Assembly: GCF_928382285.1 (NCBI RefSeq)
Contig: NZ_CAKMSS010000001.1
Coordinates: forward strand, 434,001-498,000
Reading direction: 5' to 3'
DNA length: 64,000 nucleotides
From: Rothia nasimurium
GTDB taxonomy: Bacteria > Actinomycetota > Actinomycetes > Actinomycetales > Micrococcaceae
Positions 7,327-16,069 of this stretch are shown piece by piece. The notes beneath the pieces are model-generated. The model had not been told where the DNA came from and did not search any database. It saw nothing but the letters and a program-made list of their open reading frames with translations. The first letter of the stretch is position 1. Every line of letters starts with the position of its first letter. The position numbers and the translations under genes were made by a program.

Positions 7327-9012
7327 ATGAGTGAACGTTTAACCGTTTCGTCGGTAGATTACGAGCGTATTCTGCGGCAGCTCAATATCGCTAACGATAA
7401 CCGCCGCAATCTGGATCGGCAGTTGCGGGCGGCTGGCGAGCGTAACCAGAAGCTGGTGACGGCTCTGACCAAGACAAAGAACGAAATTGAGCATTTGCGC
7501 ATGGCGCTGGCTCAGGAGGTGGCTCCGCCGCTGAATTCTGCCCTGGTGCTGGGGGTGCACGGGGCGACGATGACCTACCAGGATCTTGCCGAGGGTAAGA
7601 CTCCGGCTGAGATTGAGGAGCATCTTGATGTGCTCTTGGGCGGCCGCCTGGTGCGTATCACCTGCTCACCCCTGCTACCGATTGCCCAAGTGAAGCCGGG
7701 TATGACCGTCCTGCTCAACGAGCAGACCCAGGCCGTGGTATCGCTGGGGTTTGAGGGCTACGGTGATGTGGTGACGGTGCGGGAGGTTCTTGATCACGAT
7801 CACCTGGTGGTTGACCTACCCAATCAGTCTAAGGCTGTGGCTCGTATCTCGGGTGCCCTGGACCCGGACGAGCTGCGGGTGGGGGATACCGTCACCTACG
7901 ATTCGCGTATTCAGATGGTGACCTCCTTGGTTCCCCATACCGATGCCCAGGAGCTGGTGCTGGAAGAGGTACCCGATGTTACCTATGACAATATCGGTGG
8001 CCTGGGTGACCAGATTGACCTGATTAGGGATGCCGTTGAGCTACCTTTCTTGCACCCCGATATTTACCGCCAGTACCGCCTCACCCCGCCCAAGGGTATC
8101 TTGCTCTACGGCCCTCCCGGCAACGGTAAGACCCTGATTGCCAAGGCTGTGGCTAACTCTCTGGCTGCGCGGGCTGCGGAGCGGTCTGAGAATGGTAAGA
8201 AGACCGGCTACTTCTTGAACATCAAGGGCCCGGAGCTGCTGGATAAGTATGTGGGTGAGACTGAGCGACAGATTCGCGATATCTTCTCTGCTGCCCGCGA
8301 CAAGGCACGAGCTGGACACCCCGTGGTGGTTTTCTTTGATGAGATGGAGTCGCTCTTCCGCACCCGCGGTTCGGGCCGGTCTTCGGACGTAGAAACTACC
8401 ATTGTGCCCCAGCTTCTGGCTGAGATTGACGGGGTTGAGAGCCTGGATAACGTCATTGTGATTGGTGCGACCAACCGCGAAGACATGATTGACCCGGCCG
8501 TGTTGCGCCCGGGGCGTTTGGACGTGAAAATCCGTATTAACCGCCCCAACCGGGCCGGCGCTGCCGAAATCTTCGGGCTTTACCTGACAGAGGATCTGCC
8601 GATTAGTCAGGCTGAGGTGGCACGAGCTGGGTCCCAGCAGCAGGCGGTTGCCAGCATGATTGAGACGGTCATCGAGAATCTCTTCTCCGCTGAGCCGGCG
8701 AACCGCTACATCAGTGTTGATTTAGAGAACGGCGTGAGCCGCTGGCTCTTCAGGGGCGACTTCCTTTCGGGTGCCGTGATCCGCAATATTGTCGATCAGG
8801 CTAAGAAGCTGGCGATTAAGTCTTACCTGTCTACCGGGGCTGAGGGTATCAGCACCGAGCACCTGCTTGAGGCCGTGCGCGCAGAGTTCGAGGATCAGGT
8901 CGAGGTTCCCCAGGCTAGCGAAATTGAGGATGTTCTCTCTACCCTTAACATTCGTCTGCGCGTGCTTAACGCCGCCCCGGCTCGTGCCGTCGATACCGGA
9001 GCGGGGGTCTAG
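7327..9012 (+). CDS. arc: Proteasome-associated AAA+ ATPase ARC (Mpa family)
   Basis: Hexameric unfoldase that binds Pup on tagged proteins and threads them. 561 aa. An N-terminal coiled coil (about 8-62) is the Pup-docking region. Two OB folds follow, then the AAA+ module with Walker A GPPGNGKT at 262-269, Walker B ending in Asp339-Glu340, and an arginine-finger region. In proteasome-containing species the protein ends in a Gln-Tyr-Leu motif that docks into 20S. Here it ends in ARAVDTGAGV, so docking is not expected, as reported for Corynebacterium. AAGGAAG precedes ATG. The dop start follows the stop by 2 nt. Confidence 0.95.
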   Translation: MSERLTVSSVDYERILRQLNIANDNRRNLDRQLRAAGERNQKLVTALTKTKNEIEHLRMALAQEVAPPLNSALVLGVHGATMTYQDLAEGKTPAEIEEHLDVLLGGRLVRITCSPLLPIAQVKPGMTVLLNEQTQAVVSLGFEGYGDVVTVREVLDHDHLVVDLPNQSKAVARISGALDPDELRVGDTVTYDSRIQMVTSLVPHTDAQELVLEEVPDVTYDNIGGLGDQIDLIRDAVELPFLHPDIYRQYRLTPPKGILLYGPPGNGKTLIAKAVANSLAARAAERSENGKKTGYFLNIKGPELLDKYVGETERQIRDIFSAARDKARAGHPVVVFFDEMESLFRTRGSGRSSDVETTIVPQLLAEIDGVESLDNVIVIGATNREDMIDPAVLRPGRLDVKIRINRPNRAGAAEIFGLYLTEDLPISQAEVARAGSQQQAVASMIETVIENLFSAEPANRYISVDLENGVSRWLFRGDFLSGAVIRNIVDQAKKLAIKSYLSTGAEGISTEHLLEAVRAEFEDQVEVPQASEIEDVLSTLNIRLRVLNAAPARAVDTGAGV

Positions 9013-9014
9013 CG

Positions 9015-10616
9015 ATGACTGTTCGCCGTATCATGGGGGCCGAGACCGAGTATGGGGTTCATGCCCCGGCAAAGCCCCACGCCAACCCCACGGTGCTCTC
9101 TGCCTTTGTGGTCAACACCTACGACACCCTTTTCAAGCAGGAGCTCTCAGCGGCCCTTGAGACCCGCTGGGAGTACGGTTCAGAAGCACCGCTAGCCGAT
9201 GCGCGCGGTTTCGACATGCCGCGCGAGCAGGCCCACCCCACCCAGCTAACCGATACCGCCCACGTGCTCACCAGCGAAGATATCGCGGCAGAAGCCCTGA
9301 GCGAGGCCGGGCATTTTGCCGAGCGTATCGACTGGGATGCGGTCACCATGAACTCGATTCTGCCCAACGGGGCCCGTTTTTATGTGGACCATGCCCACCC
9401 CGAGTACTCCTCGCCCGAGGTGACTAACCCGCGCGACGCCGTCCTCTGGGATGCGGCAGGCGACCACATCGCCGCACAAACCGTAGCCACCATTGAAAAG
9501 GTAACCGCTAGCCAGAGTTCGGCTATGCCTGCGGTCAACCTCTACAAGAACAATACGGACGGCAAGGGCCAGTCCTACGGTTCCCACGAGAACTATCTGG
9601 TGCCCCGCACCGTCGATTTTGAGTACCTGGCAGCTAGCCTGCTGCCCTTCTTTGCTACCCGCCAGGTCATGGTGGGGGCAGGACGGCTGGGCTTGGGTAC
9701 AGCGGGGGAGCAGGCAGGTTTTCAGATTTCCCAGCGCGCTGACTTCTTTGAGCGCACCGTCGGGCTGGAAACCACCGTTCGCCGCCCTCTGATTAACACC
9801 CGCGACGAGCCCCACGCCGACAGCAACCGCTATCGCCGCCTGCACGTGATCACCGGCGACGCTAACCTATCGCACACCTCTAACCTGCTCAAGTTTGGCA
9901 CCATGTCCCTGGTGCTGAACCTCATTGAGGCGAAAACTGCTCCCGCCATCAAACTGGCTGACCCGGTTGCTGCCATGCACACGGTCAGCCACGACCTGAC
10001 CCTGAGCACCCAGCTGCCCCTGGCGGGCGGGGGCAGCATGAGCGCCCTGCAGATTCAGCGGGCCTACCTCGATGCTGCCATCGCGCTAGAGACCAACCCC
10101 GATGAGGCGACCGCCGAGATCTTGCAGCTTTGGGGCGAGGTGCTAGAGGTCCTGGCAGATAACCCCCTATCCCTGGCCAACCGCCTGGACTGGGTTGCCA
10201 AGTACGCCCTACTGAAGGGCTACGTTGACCGGGGCCTGAGCTGGGATAATCCCAAGCTGGCCGCCATCGACCTGCAGTATTCGGACGTCCGCCCCGGCAA
10301 GGGCCTGTACCACAAGCTGGTAGCCCTGGGCCGCATGAAGACCCTCTTCAGCCCCGAAGAGATTGCCCGGGCTGCTGCCGAGCCACCGCGCGACACCCGT
10401 GCCTACTTGCGCGGTAAGCTCATCACCACCTGGCCCGACGAGGTTGTAGGAGCCAACTGGGACACCCTCTCGGTACGCAACCCGCTCTCCATCGACCTGC
10501 ACCGCCTGACCATGGATAACCCCGAGTACTTTACCGCCGAAATCGTTGAACCCCACCTGGGGCTAGAGCACGCAGACCAGCTTTTTGCCCTACTGGCCGG
10601 CCAGCAGCACAGCTAG
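9015..10616 (+). CDS. dop: Pup deamidase/depupylase Dop
   Basis: Converts the C-terminal Gln of Pup to Glu so that PafA can use it, and also removes Pup from substrates. 533 aa, carboxylate-amine ligase fold related to glutamine synthetase. Visible: MGAETEYGV near residue 8 and the nucleophile/base Asp125 in FYVDHAHPEYS. The insertion between residues 37 and 105, the Dop loop, separates it from PafA. It starts 2 nt after arc and is followed by pup. It is needed here because this Pup ends in Gln. Confidence 0.95.
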   Translation: MTVRRIMGAETEYGVHAPAKPHANPTVLSAFVVNTYDTLFKQELSAALETRWEYGSEAPLADARGFDMPREQAHPTQLTDTAHVLTSEDIAAEALSEAGHFAERIDWDAVTMNSILPNGARFYVDHAHPEYSSPEVTNPRDAVLWDAAGDHIAAQTVATIEKVTASQSSAMPAVNLYKNNTDGKGQSYGSHENYLVPRTVDFEYLAASLLPFFATRQVMVGAGRLGLGTAGEQAGFQISQRADFFERTVGLETTVRRPLINTRDEPHADSNRYRRLHVITGDANLSHTSNLLKFGTMSLVLNLIEAKTAPAIKLADPVAAMHTVSHDLTLSTQLPLAGGGSMSALQIQRAYLDAAIALETNPDEATAEILQLWGEVLEVLADNPLSLANRLDWVAKYALLKGYVDRGLSWDNPKLAAIDLQYSDVRPGKGLYHKLVALGRMKTLFSPEEIARAAAEPPRDTRAYLRGKLITTWPDEVVGANWDTLSVRNPLSIDLHRLTMDNPEYFTAEIVEPHLGLEHADQLFALLAGQQHS

Positions 10617-10645
10617 CCGTAATACCCCACAGAAAGAGAGACATC

Positions 10646-10843
10646 ATGGACCGCATCCAGCGCCAGAACACCGCCTCAACCACCTCCCAGCAGGTAGAAG
10701 AGGTAGCCATCGCCCACCAGAACACCAAGGTGAACGAGCAGGCAGTATCAGACATCGATGACCTGCTGGCAGAAATCGACGGCGTGCTCGAAGAAAATGC
10801 CGAAGACTTCGTCAAGGGCTTCGTCCAAAAGGGCGGCCAGTAG
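10646..10843 (+). CDS. pup: Prokaryotic ubiquitin-like protein Pup
   Basis: 65-aa intrinsically disordered tag attached through its C-terminus to substrate lysines. The C-terminal half has the conserved helical ARC-binding region (IDDLLAEIDGVLEENAEDFVKGFVQ) and ends Gly-Gly-Gln, the precursor form that needs Dop. The N-terminal part is rich in Gln, Thr and Ser, as usual. The ribosome-binding site AGAAAGAGAG is at 10630-10639. The next gene is pafA, where prcB and prcA normally sit in proteasome-bearing relatives. Confidence 0.97.
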   Translation: MDRIQRQNTASTTSQQVEEVAIAHQNTKVNEQAVSDIDDLLAEIDGVLEENAEDFVKGFVQKGGQ

Positions 10844-10895
10844 GCCCAGCCCCTCACAAGCAGCCAGCACCCGACCCAACGCCTAAGGAAGACCC

Positions 10896-12329
10896 GTGGA
10901 ACGCAGAATATTCGGCATCGAAACCGAGTTCGGCATCAGATACATCCCGAAAGGGCTTGGCCCCCTGGCCCCAGAAGAGGCCGCCCGCAAGCTCTTCAAG
11001 CCGGTGGTAGACACCTGGCGTTCCTCCAACGTCTTCCTGCCCAACGGCGGGCGACTCTACCTCGATGTGGGATCCCACCCCGAATACGCCACCGCCGAGA
11101 CCGCCTCGGTCCGCGATGCCCTGATTCAGGACAAGGCGGGGGAGTACCTGTTCAATGACCTGGTCAACCAGGCAGAAGATTCCCTCGAAGCAGAGGGCTA
11201 TCAGGGGCAGATTTTCCTCTTCAAAAACAATGTTGACTCGGCGGGCAACTCTTTCGGATCCCACGAGAACTACATGCTTGAGCGCAAGGTGGAGTTCTCC
11301 CGCCTGGTCCGCTCCCTGATTCCCTTCCTGATTACCCGCCAGATTGTGGTGGGGGCGGGTAAGGTACACCCTGCAGGGCCCCCGCAGTGGGGCGGACGTC
11401 CGCTCGGGCCAGAGGGGCAGCCCAGCTTCTCCTTCTCCCAGCGCGCCGACTACATCTGGGAGGGCTCATCAACAGCCACCACCAGGGCCCGCCCCATCAT
11501 CAACACCCGCGACGAGCCCCACGCCGACGCCTCGCTCTACCGTCGTATGCACGTCATCAACGGGGATTCCAACATGTCGCAGGCCACCACCCTGCTCAAA
11601 CTCGGAGCCACCGACCTGGTGCTTCGCATGCTTGAGGACTACTACCCCCTCGAGAACTTCGAAATCAAAGACACCGCCACAGCCCTGCGCGTTATCTCCC
11701 ACGACCTGACCGGCACAGCAACCTTCCCCCTGGCGGACGGCCGTGAAGCCACCGCCCTGACCCTGCAACGTCACTACCAGGTGGCCGCCACCCGCTACAT
11801 CGAGGAGAAGGGGGCCCACCACGAGGACGTGCCCTACATCCTGGATCTCTGGGGGCGAGCCCTGGACGCGGTGGAAAGCGGCGATACCTCCCTCATCGAT
11901 ACCGAAATTGACTGGGCCATCAAAAAGAAGCTGCTCGATACCTACATCACCCGCGGGGCCAGCGGCTACGACGACCCCAAAATCCAGCAGCTTGATTTGG
12001 CCTACCACGATATCGACCCCGCACGAGGCGTCTTTGGCCTGCTCACCCGCAAGGGCCTGGTCAAGAACCTGGTCAGCCCCGATGACATTGCCCATGCCAC
12101 CGTACACCCGCCCGCTACCCGGGCCTCCCTGCGCGGCCGCTTCATCAGTGCAGCCCGCAACGCCGGGGAGCCCTTCACCGTGGACTGGGTCCACCTGAAA
12201 CTCAACAACAAGCCCCATCTGACCGTCATGTGCAAGGACCCGTTCGCCACAGAAAACGCTGCGATGGAAGACCTCCTGGCTACCCTCAGCCCTGCTCTCT
12301 CAGACACCTGGTCGCCGCCCTTCATTTAG
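10896..12329 (+). CDS. pafA: Pup--protein ligase PafA
   Basis: Ligates the gamma-carboxylate of the C-terminal Glu of Pup to substrate lysines with ATP. 477 aa. Visible: FGIETEFGIRY at the N-terminus with the metal-binding Glu, and the conserved Asp57 in LYLDVGSHPEYA. It lacks the Dop loop, which separates it from Dop. GTG at 10896 is preceded by AAGGAAGA. It is directly downstream of pup (52-nt gap) and completes the tagging system. Two FKBP genes and the fused pafBC follow in the same direction. Confidence 0.96.
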   Translation: MERRIFGIETEFGIRYIPKGLGPLAPEEAARKLFKPVVDTWRSSNVFLPNGGRLYLDVGSHPEYATAETASVRDALIQDKAGEYLFNDLVNQAEDSLEAEGYQGQIFLFKNNVDSAGNSFGSHENYMLERKVEFSRLVRSLIPFLITRQIVVGAGKVHPAGPPQWGGRPLGPEGQPSFSFSQRADYIWEGSSTATTRARPIINTRDEPHADASLYRRMHVINGDSNMSQATTLLKLGATDLVLRMLEDYYPLENFEIKDTATALRVISHDLTGTATFPLADGREATALTLQRHYQVAATRYIEEKGAHHEDVPYILDLWGRALDAVESGDTSLIDTEIDWAIKKKLLDTYITRGASGYDDPKIQQLDLAYHDIDPARGVFGLLTRKGLVKNLVSPDDIAHATVHPPATRASLRGRFISAARNAGEPFTVDWVHLKLNNKPHLTVMCKDPFATENAAMEDLLATLSPALSDTWSPPFI

Positions 12330-12370
12330 GCTATAGGGCGAATTGCCAGTACCAACCCAGCTCTATCCGC

Positions 12371-12376
12371 TAGTAT
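12371..12376 (+). promoter_or_regulatory. -10 hexamer TAGTAT, leaderless start
   Basis: TAGTAT lies exactly 7 nt before GTG 12384. It overlaps an alternative ATG at 12375, which therefore would not be in the mRNA. Confidence 0.6.
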
Positions 12377-12383
12377 GTACGCG

Positions 12384-13493
12384 GTGAAGAAAAGCGTTCC
12401 TCAGCCGAACGTAACATCAACGAAAGTGAAACCAGTGAAGAAAAAATCAGCCCTTTTCGCATCCAGCGGCGCAGTGCTCGCCCTCCTTCTTTCCGCCTGC
12501 GGTGGTAGCGGCGACGGTAGCAGCCTCGCTGACGTTGAGTACTCCATGAACGGGGCAACCGCCGAGCCCTCGGTTTCTTTCGCAACCCCCTTCGCCGCTA
12601 ACGGTACCGAAGCCCACAAGATTGAGGATGGCGACGGCGCCACCATCGAAGACGGTGACAGCCTGCTGGTAGACGCCACCGTCTTTAACGGTGCAGACGG
12701 TACCTCCCTGGGTACCACCTACACCGATGCGCCCATGATTATCCCTGTGGGTCAGGAACTTAAGGACGCTGCCCCTGAACTCTATGATGTTTTGATCGGT
12801 TCAAAGGTGGGTATGTCCTTCTCCTACTCCACCAACATTGATGCCACATCTACCTCAACTGCTGAGGCCACCCCCACCGTTTCAGCGGGCACCGCCACCA
12901 ACGTTGAGGTTTACACTGTCTCCGGCAAGCTGCTCAAGAGTGCAGAGGGCACTGAAAACGAGAAGCAGTCCTCAGCTCTAGAAAGCTTCTCCGTGGCTGA
13001 CGACGGCACCGCTACCCTGGCCCTGTCTGAAGATCGCGGCGACGCTCCCACTGAGCTCTACACCGAAGACCTGATTACCGGCACCGGTGCCACTGTCAAC
13101 GCAGATGATACGGTTTACGTAAATTACGTGGGCGTGACCTGGTCAGATGGTGCTCAGTTCGATGGAAACTTTGGTGCAACCCCCGCCGACCTTTCCCTGA
13201 ATGGCGTTATCGAGGGCTGGAAGCAGGGTCTGGCCGGTAAGACCGTGGGTTCCCGTGTGCTCTTGGTTATCCCCAGTGAACTTGCCTACGGTGAGGACGC
13301 CGCCACCAGCGGTGCTCCCGAGGGCGCCCTGGTCTTTGTGGTCGATATTCTGGGTTCCTCACCCACCCGCACCGCAGCAGTATCTCCTAGCGCTTCAGCC
13401 GATGCGTCCGCAACTGCAGATGCCAGCGCAAGCGCCACCGAATCTGCCTCTGAGTCAGCGAGCGCTGAGGCAACTGCCTCAGCTAGCGAATAA
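12384..13493 (+). CDS. Secreted lipoprotein with FKBP-type prolyl isomerase domain
   Basis: 369 aa from GTG 12384. A basic stretch and hydrophobic segment end in the lipobox LLSAC, so the protein is probably lipidated and exported. The C-terminal half is an FKBP domain (YVNYVGVTWSDGAQFD ... VIEGWKQGLAGKTVG ... SELAYG). The region before it looks like a second, degenerate FKBP-like domain. The last 45 residues are low-complexity Ala/Ser/Thr/Glu, a likely flexible tail. A GTG at 12435 would give a more compact signal peptide and is an alternative start. It probably assists folding of exported proteins. A cytosolic FKBP follows directly. Confidence 0.85.
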   Translation: MKKSVPQPNVTSTKVKPVKKKSALFASSGAVLALLLSACGGSGDGSSLADVEYSMNGATAEPSVSFATPFAANGTEAHKIEDGDGATIEDGDSLLVDATVFNGADGTSLGTTYTDAPMIIPVGQELKDAAPELYDVLIGSKVGMSFSYSTNIDATSTSTAEATPTVSAGTATNVEVYTVSGKLLKSAEGTENEKQSSALESFSVADDGTATLALSEDRGDAPTELYTEDLITGTGATVNADDTVYVNYVGVTWSDGAQFDGNFGATPADLSLNGVIEGWKQGLAGKTVGSRVLLVIPSELAYGEDAATSGAPEGALVFVVDILGSSPTRTAAVSPSASADASATADASASATESASESASAEATASASE

Positions 13494-13531
13494 GCCCTCT
13501 GTTATCACTCGATTAGAAAAGGTAAAACCTC

Positions 13532-13933
13532 ATGTCATTTGGTCAGCGTAATCTCGACCGTAGCAAGCCTGAAATTGATTTTCCCGAAGGTGGCACCCCC
13601 GAAGAGCTCATCATCATCGATGAGATTGAGGGTGCTGGCGAGGTCGTTGAGGCTGGCGATACCGTGTCAGCCCACTACGTGGGTGTAGCTTTCTCCACCG
13701 GTGAAGAGTTTGACTCTTCCTGGGGTCGCGGTGAGCCCCTGCGTTTCCAGGTTGGTGTCGGTATGGTGATCCGCGGCTGGGACGAGGGCCTGCTGGGTAT
13801 GAAGGTGGGCGGCCGCCGTCGCCTGGAGATTCCCAGCGAGATGGCTTACGGTTCCCGCGGTGCCGGTTCTGCTATTGGCCCTAACGAATCGCTGATTTTT
13901 GTGGTTGACCTGGTAGACGTCATCAAGCGTTAA
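13532..13933 (+). CDS. FKBP-type peptidyl-prolyl cis-trans isomerase, cytoplasmic
   Basis: 133-aa single-domain FKBP without a signal peptide; catalyses cis-trans isomerisation of X-Pro bonds. Core motifs are visible: VSAHYVGVAFSTGEEFDSSW, the pocket segment VIRGWDEGLLGMKVGG, SEMAYGSRG and the C-terminal strand LIFVVDLVDV. Its length matches the stand-alone actinobacterial FKBPs. AAAAGG precedes ATG. It lies 38 nt after the lipoprotein FKBP, so the two may be co-transcribed as an outside/inside pair. A hairpin terminator follows. Confidence 0.93.
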   Translation: MSFGQRNLDRSKPEIDFPEGGTPEELIIIDEIEGAGEVVEAGDTVSAHYVGVAFSTGEEFDSSWGRGEPLRFQVGVGMVIRGWDEGLLGMKVGGRRRLEIPSEMAYGSRGAGSAIGPNESLIFVVDLVDVIKR

Positions 13934-13966
13934 TTCTCGCTGCGGGCTTGTGCCTGAGCGTGTTTG

Positions 13967-13992
13967 GCCCCCGGTTCGAAAGAGCCGGGGGC
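13967..13992 (+). terminator. Intrinsic terminator of the FKBP gene
   Basis: An 11-bp stem (one G-U) capped by a GAAA tetraloop, followed by a T-rich stretch that also carries the -10 hexamer of pafBC. Confidence 0.85.
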
Positions 13993-13998
13993 TATCTT
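13993..13998 (+). promoter_or_regulatory. -10 hexamer TATCTT, leaderless start of pafBC
   Basis: TATCTT is 7 nt before GTG 14006 and lies in the tail of the preceding terminator. Confidence 0.5.
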
Positions 13999-14005
13999 TA
14001 TGTAT

Positions 14006-15955
14006 GTGACTTCTAAAGCTGTTGAACGTGCTGCTGCCTTACTTGATGTGCTCTCGTCTGCCCCTTGGGGGCTGGATCGGGATGCTGTGCGCCAGCGGGT
14101 GCCGGGTTATGATCAGGCGGCGACTGACGCTGCGTTTGAGCGTATGTTTGAGCGCGATAAGCAGGTCTTGCGGGCCCTGGGCGTTGAGCTGGTGGCTGAG
14201 CGGGCTGATCGTTCTCGGCTGGGCTTTGTGTATCGGCTGGAGGCTAAGTCGCAGGCGGTGGCTGATTTTTCGGCCTTGGACGTGGTGGTGCTGAGCCACT
14301 GTGCGCGGGCCTGGGAAGGCACCGAGGTGGAGCGGCTGGCTCGTGCTGCCCTGCTCAAGGTGGGGGCGAGCGTGGGCCAGCGTCTGGGTGGTGAGCTGGG
14401 GGAGCCTGCCCGATTTACTACGGTTCCCGGGGTTGCCGAGTGCCTGGCAGCGGTGGCTGAGGGTAAGGGCGTGAGTTTTCGCTATGCCGGTAGGGACGAG
14501 GTGCGTGCGGTTACCTGCTGGGGCCTGGGGCTGCGGTTTGGTCACTGGTACCTGGTGGGCTGGGATAGGGCCCGTCAGGGGCAGCGTATTTTTAGGCTTG
14601 ATCGGGCGGTGGGTTTGTCTGTTCTGGCTGTGGAGGGGCAGCAGCCTCCCGCTTCTTTTTCGATGGTGCGGGAGTTGGCCGCGCTTGAACCTGAGCAGGT
14701 TCCGCAGGTAGCTACTGTACCCCTTTTGCTCGGGAAGGGGGCGGACGGGGTGCAGCTGGCTCCGTCCTACGGAGTGGTGGAGTCTTCCCTGCAGGCGATG
14801 AGGGGCGGACGCACCCACCGGCTCCCGGAGGGCACATTAGCTCCTGGCGTGGTGGGGGACTACCAGCGAAAGGTCGCTGATGAAGAGGAAAGGCTTCGGC
14901 AGGAGCTGCGGGCCTGGCACGCCCCGGCGCCCAATATCGCTGCTCCTACCCGGACTAAAGCCTGGAAACCCGTGGTAGCTCAGCGGGCCCGTGAAAGTGC
15001 TTCAGACCAGCTCATGAGGCTTCTACTCATGGTGTCCCTGATCGAGAGTACCGGGGGCCTACCCCTTGCCACCCTGGCAGATTTCTTTTCAACGACGGAA
15101 CAGAAAGCCCGTACCCAGCTGGAAGGCTTAGCCAGCAGCGTTGGGTTTGAGTCCCTGGATCTAGACATTAACTCGGCTGGGTTTGTGACCCTGCGGGGGC
15201 AGCAGGTGCTGACCCGCGGCGTGTCTCTGACTGAAACAGAAGCCCTGGTGCTGAGCCTGGCTCTCGACCTGTCGGCCAGCCTCGATACAGAGTCCTTTTA
15301 CAGCCACCTGCGCCAGAAGGTATGGGCCTCGGTTGCTACCGAGAACCTACCCGAGGTTGCGCCCATGCCTGAACGGGTGGGGGTCTATCGGGCCGACCTT
15401 GACCCCCTAGTACAGCGGGCTCTTGATCAGCAGATTCCCCTCGATATCACCTACAGTTCCCACCGGTCTGTCTCCCGCCGCGTTATTGAACCGCTTGCCC
15501 TCATCGTTGATAACGGGCCTCGCTACCTGCAAGCCTGGTGCCGGCTGAACGGGCAGGTGCGGCACTTTAGGCTCGACCAGATATTGAGTATGGCCGCGGT
15601 AGAGGGCGATAGCTTCACCCGACTGACGCCGCCCGGCACCGAAGCGGGGGAGGACGCGTCCGCCCCCGTTAGCCCTCGCAGCTGGCTCACCCAGCTGACC
15701 AGCGGCAAGGTTGCTGCCGAGGCCATGATTCTGGCCGTCGCTAAAAGCCTGCCGGTAGCCCAGCGCGAAAAAACCCACAGCACCCTCTGCCGCTACGCCC
15801 TTGAAACAGCCGAAGAAAACGGTGTGACCTTCTACAAAATACCGGTTGCCCACACCGCCTGGGCCCTTAACCTGCTGATAGACCTGGGCCCGACCGCCCG
15901 CCTGCTCACCCCTGCCCACCTGCGGCAAGACCTGCTAGAGCTACTGGGTGACTAG
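14006..15955 (+). CDS. pafBC: Fused PafB-PafC WYL-domain transcriptional regulator
   Basis: About 649 aa, twice the size of PafB or PafC, with two consecutive WYL modules. The first is around VSFRYAGRDE ... HWYLVGWDR ... FRLDR; the second around DITYSSHRSVSRR ... RYLQAWCR ... RHFRLDQI. Each half begins with a winged-helix-like segment. PafBC activates the LexA-independent DNA-damage regulon in mycobacteria, and a naturally fused form is known from Arthrobacter. An in-frame TTG at 13964 lies inside the terminator stem; GTG 14006 or ATG 14000 are the plausible starts. It follows the pupylation genes, as in M. tuberculosis. Confidence 0.9.
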   Translation: MTSKAVERAAALLDVLSSAPWGLDRDAVRQRVPGYDQAATDAAFERMFERDKQVLRALGVELVAERADRSRLGFVYRLEAKSQAVADFSALDVVVLSHCARAWEGTEVERLARAALLKVGASVGQRLGGELGEPARFTTVPGVAECLAAVAEGKGVSFRYAGRDEVRAVTCWGLGLRFGHWYLVGWDRARQGQRIFRLDRAVGLSVLAVEGQQPPASFSMVRELAALEPEQVPQVATVPLLLGKGADGVQLAPSYGVVESSLQAMRGGRTHRLPEGTLAPGVVGDYQRKVADEEERLRQELRAWHAPAPNIAAPTRTKAWKPVVAQRARESASDQLMRLLLMVSLIESTGGLPLATLADFFSTTEQKARTQLEGLASSVGFESLDLDINSAGFVTLRGQQVLTRGVSLTETEALVLSLALDLSASLDTESFYSHLRQKVWASVATENLPEVAPMPERVGVYRADLDPLVQRALDQQIPLDITYSSHRSVSRRVIEPLALIVDNGPRYLQAWCRLNGQVRHFRLDQILSMAAVEGDSFTRLTPPGTEAGEDASAPVSPRSWLTQLTSGKVAAEAMILAVAKSLPVAQREKTHSTLCRYALETAEENGVTFYKIPVAHTAWALNLLIDLGPTARLLTPAHLRQDLLELLGD

Positions 15956-16056
15956 GGAACACAAACAACTGCACCGGTACATTACCCACCCATATCTCAG
16001 CAGAATCGGTGCAAGCCCACAGCAAAATATTCTCAAAACTAAAGCCGCTTGGGATA

Positions 16057-16062
16057 TATAAT
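16057..16062 (+). promoter_or_regulatory. Consensus -10 hexamer TATAAT, leaderless start
   Basis: A perfect TATAAT 7 nt before ATG 16070. It drives the small membrane protein and probably tatA. No ribosome-binding site lies in the gap. Confidence 0.7.
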
Positions 16063-16069
16063 TGTCACT

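Noticed and set aside
13967-13992. tRNA T-arm (GGTTCGAAA)
   Set aside because: It is the loop side of a terminator hairpin; no acceptor or anticodon arm can be built around it.
14039-14818. Long antisense frame over pafBC
   Set aside because: Shadow frame produced by high GC at codon position 3 of the sense gene; rich in His, Pro and Arg without domain pattern.
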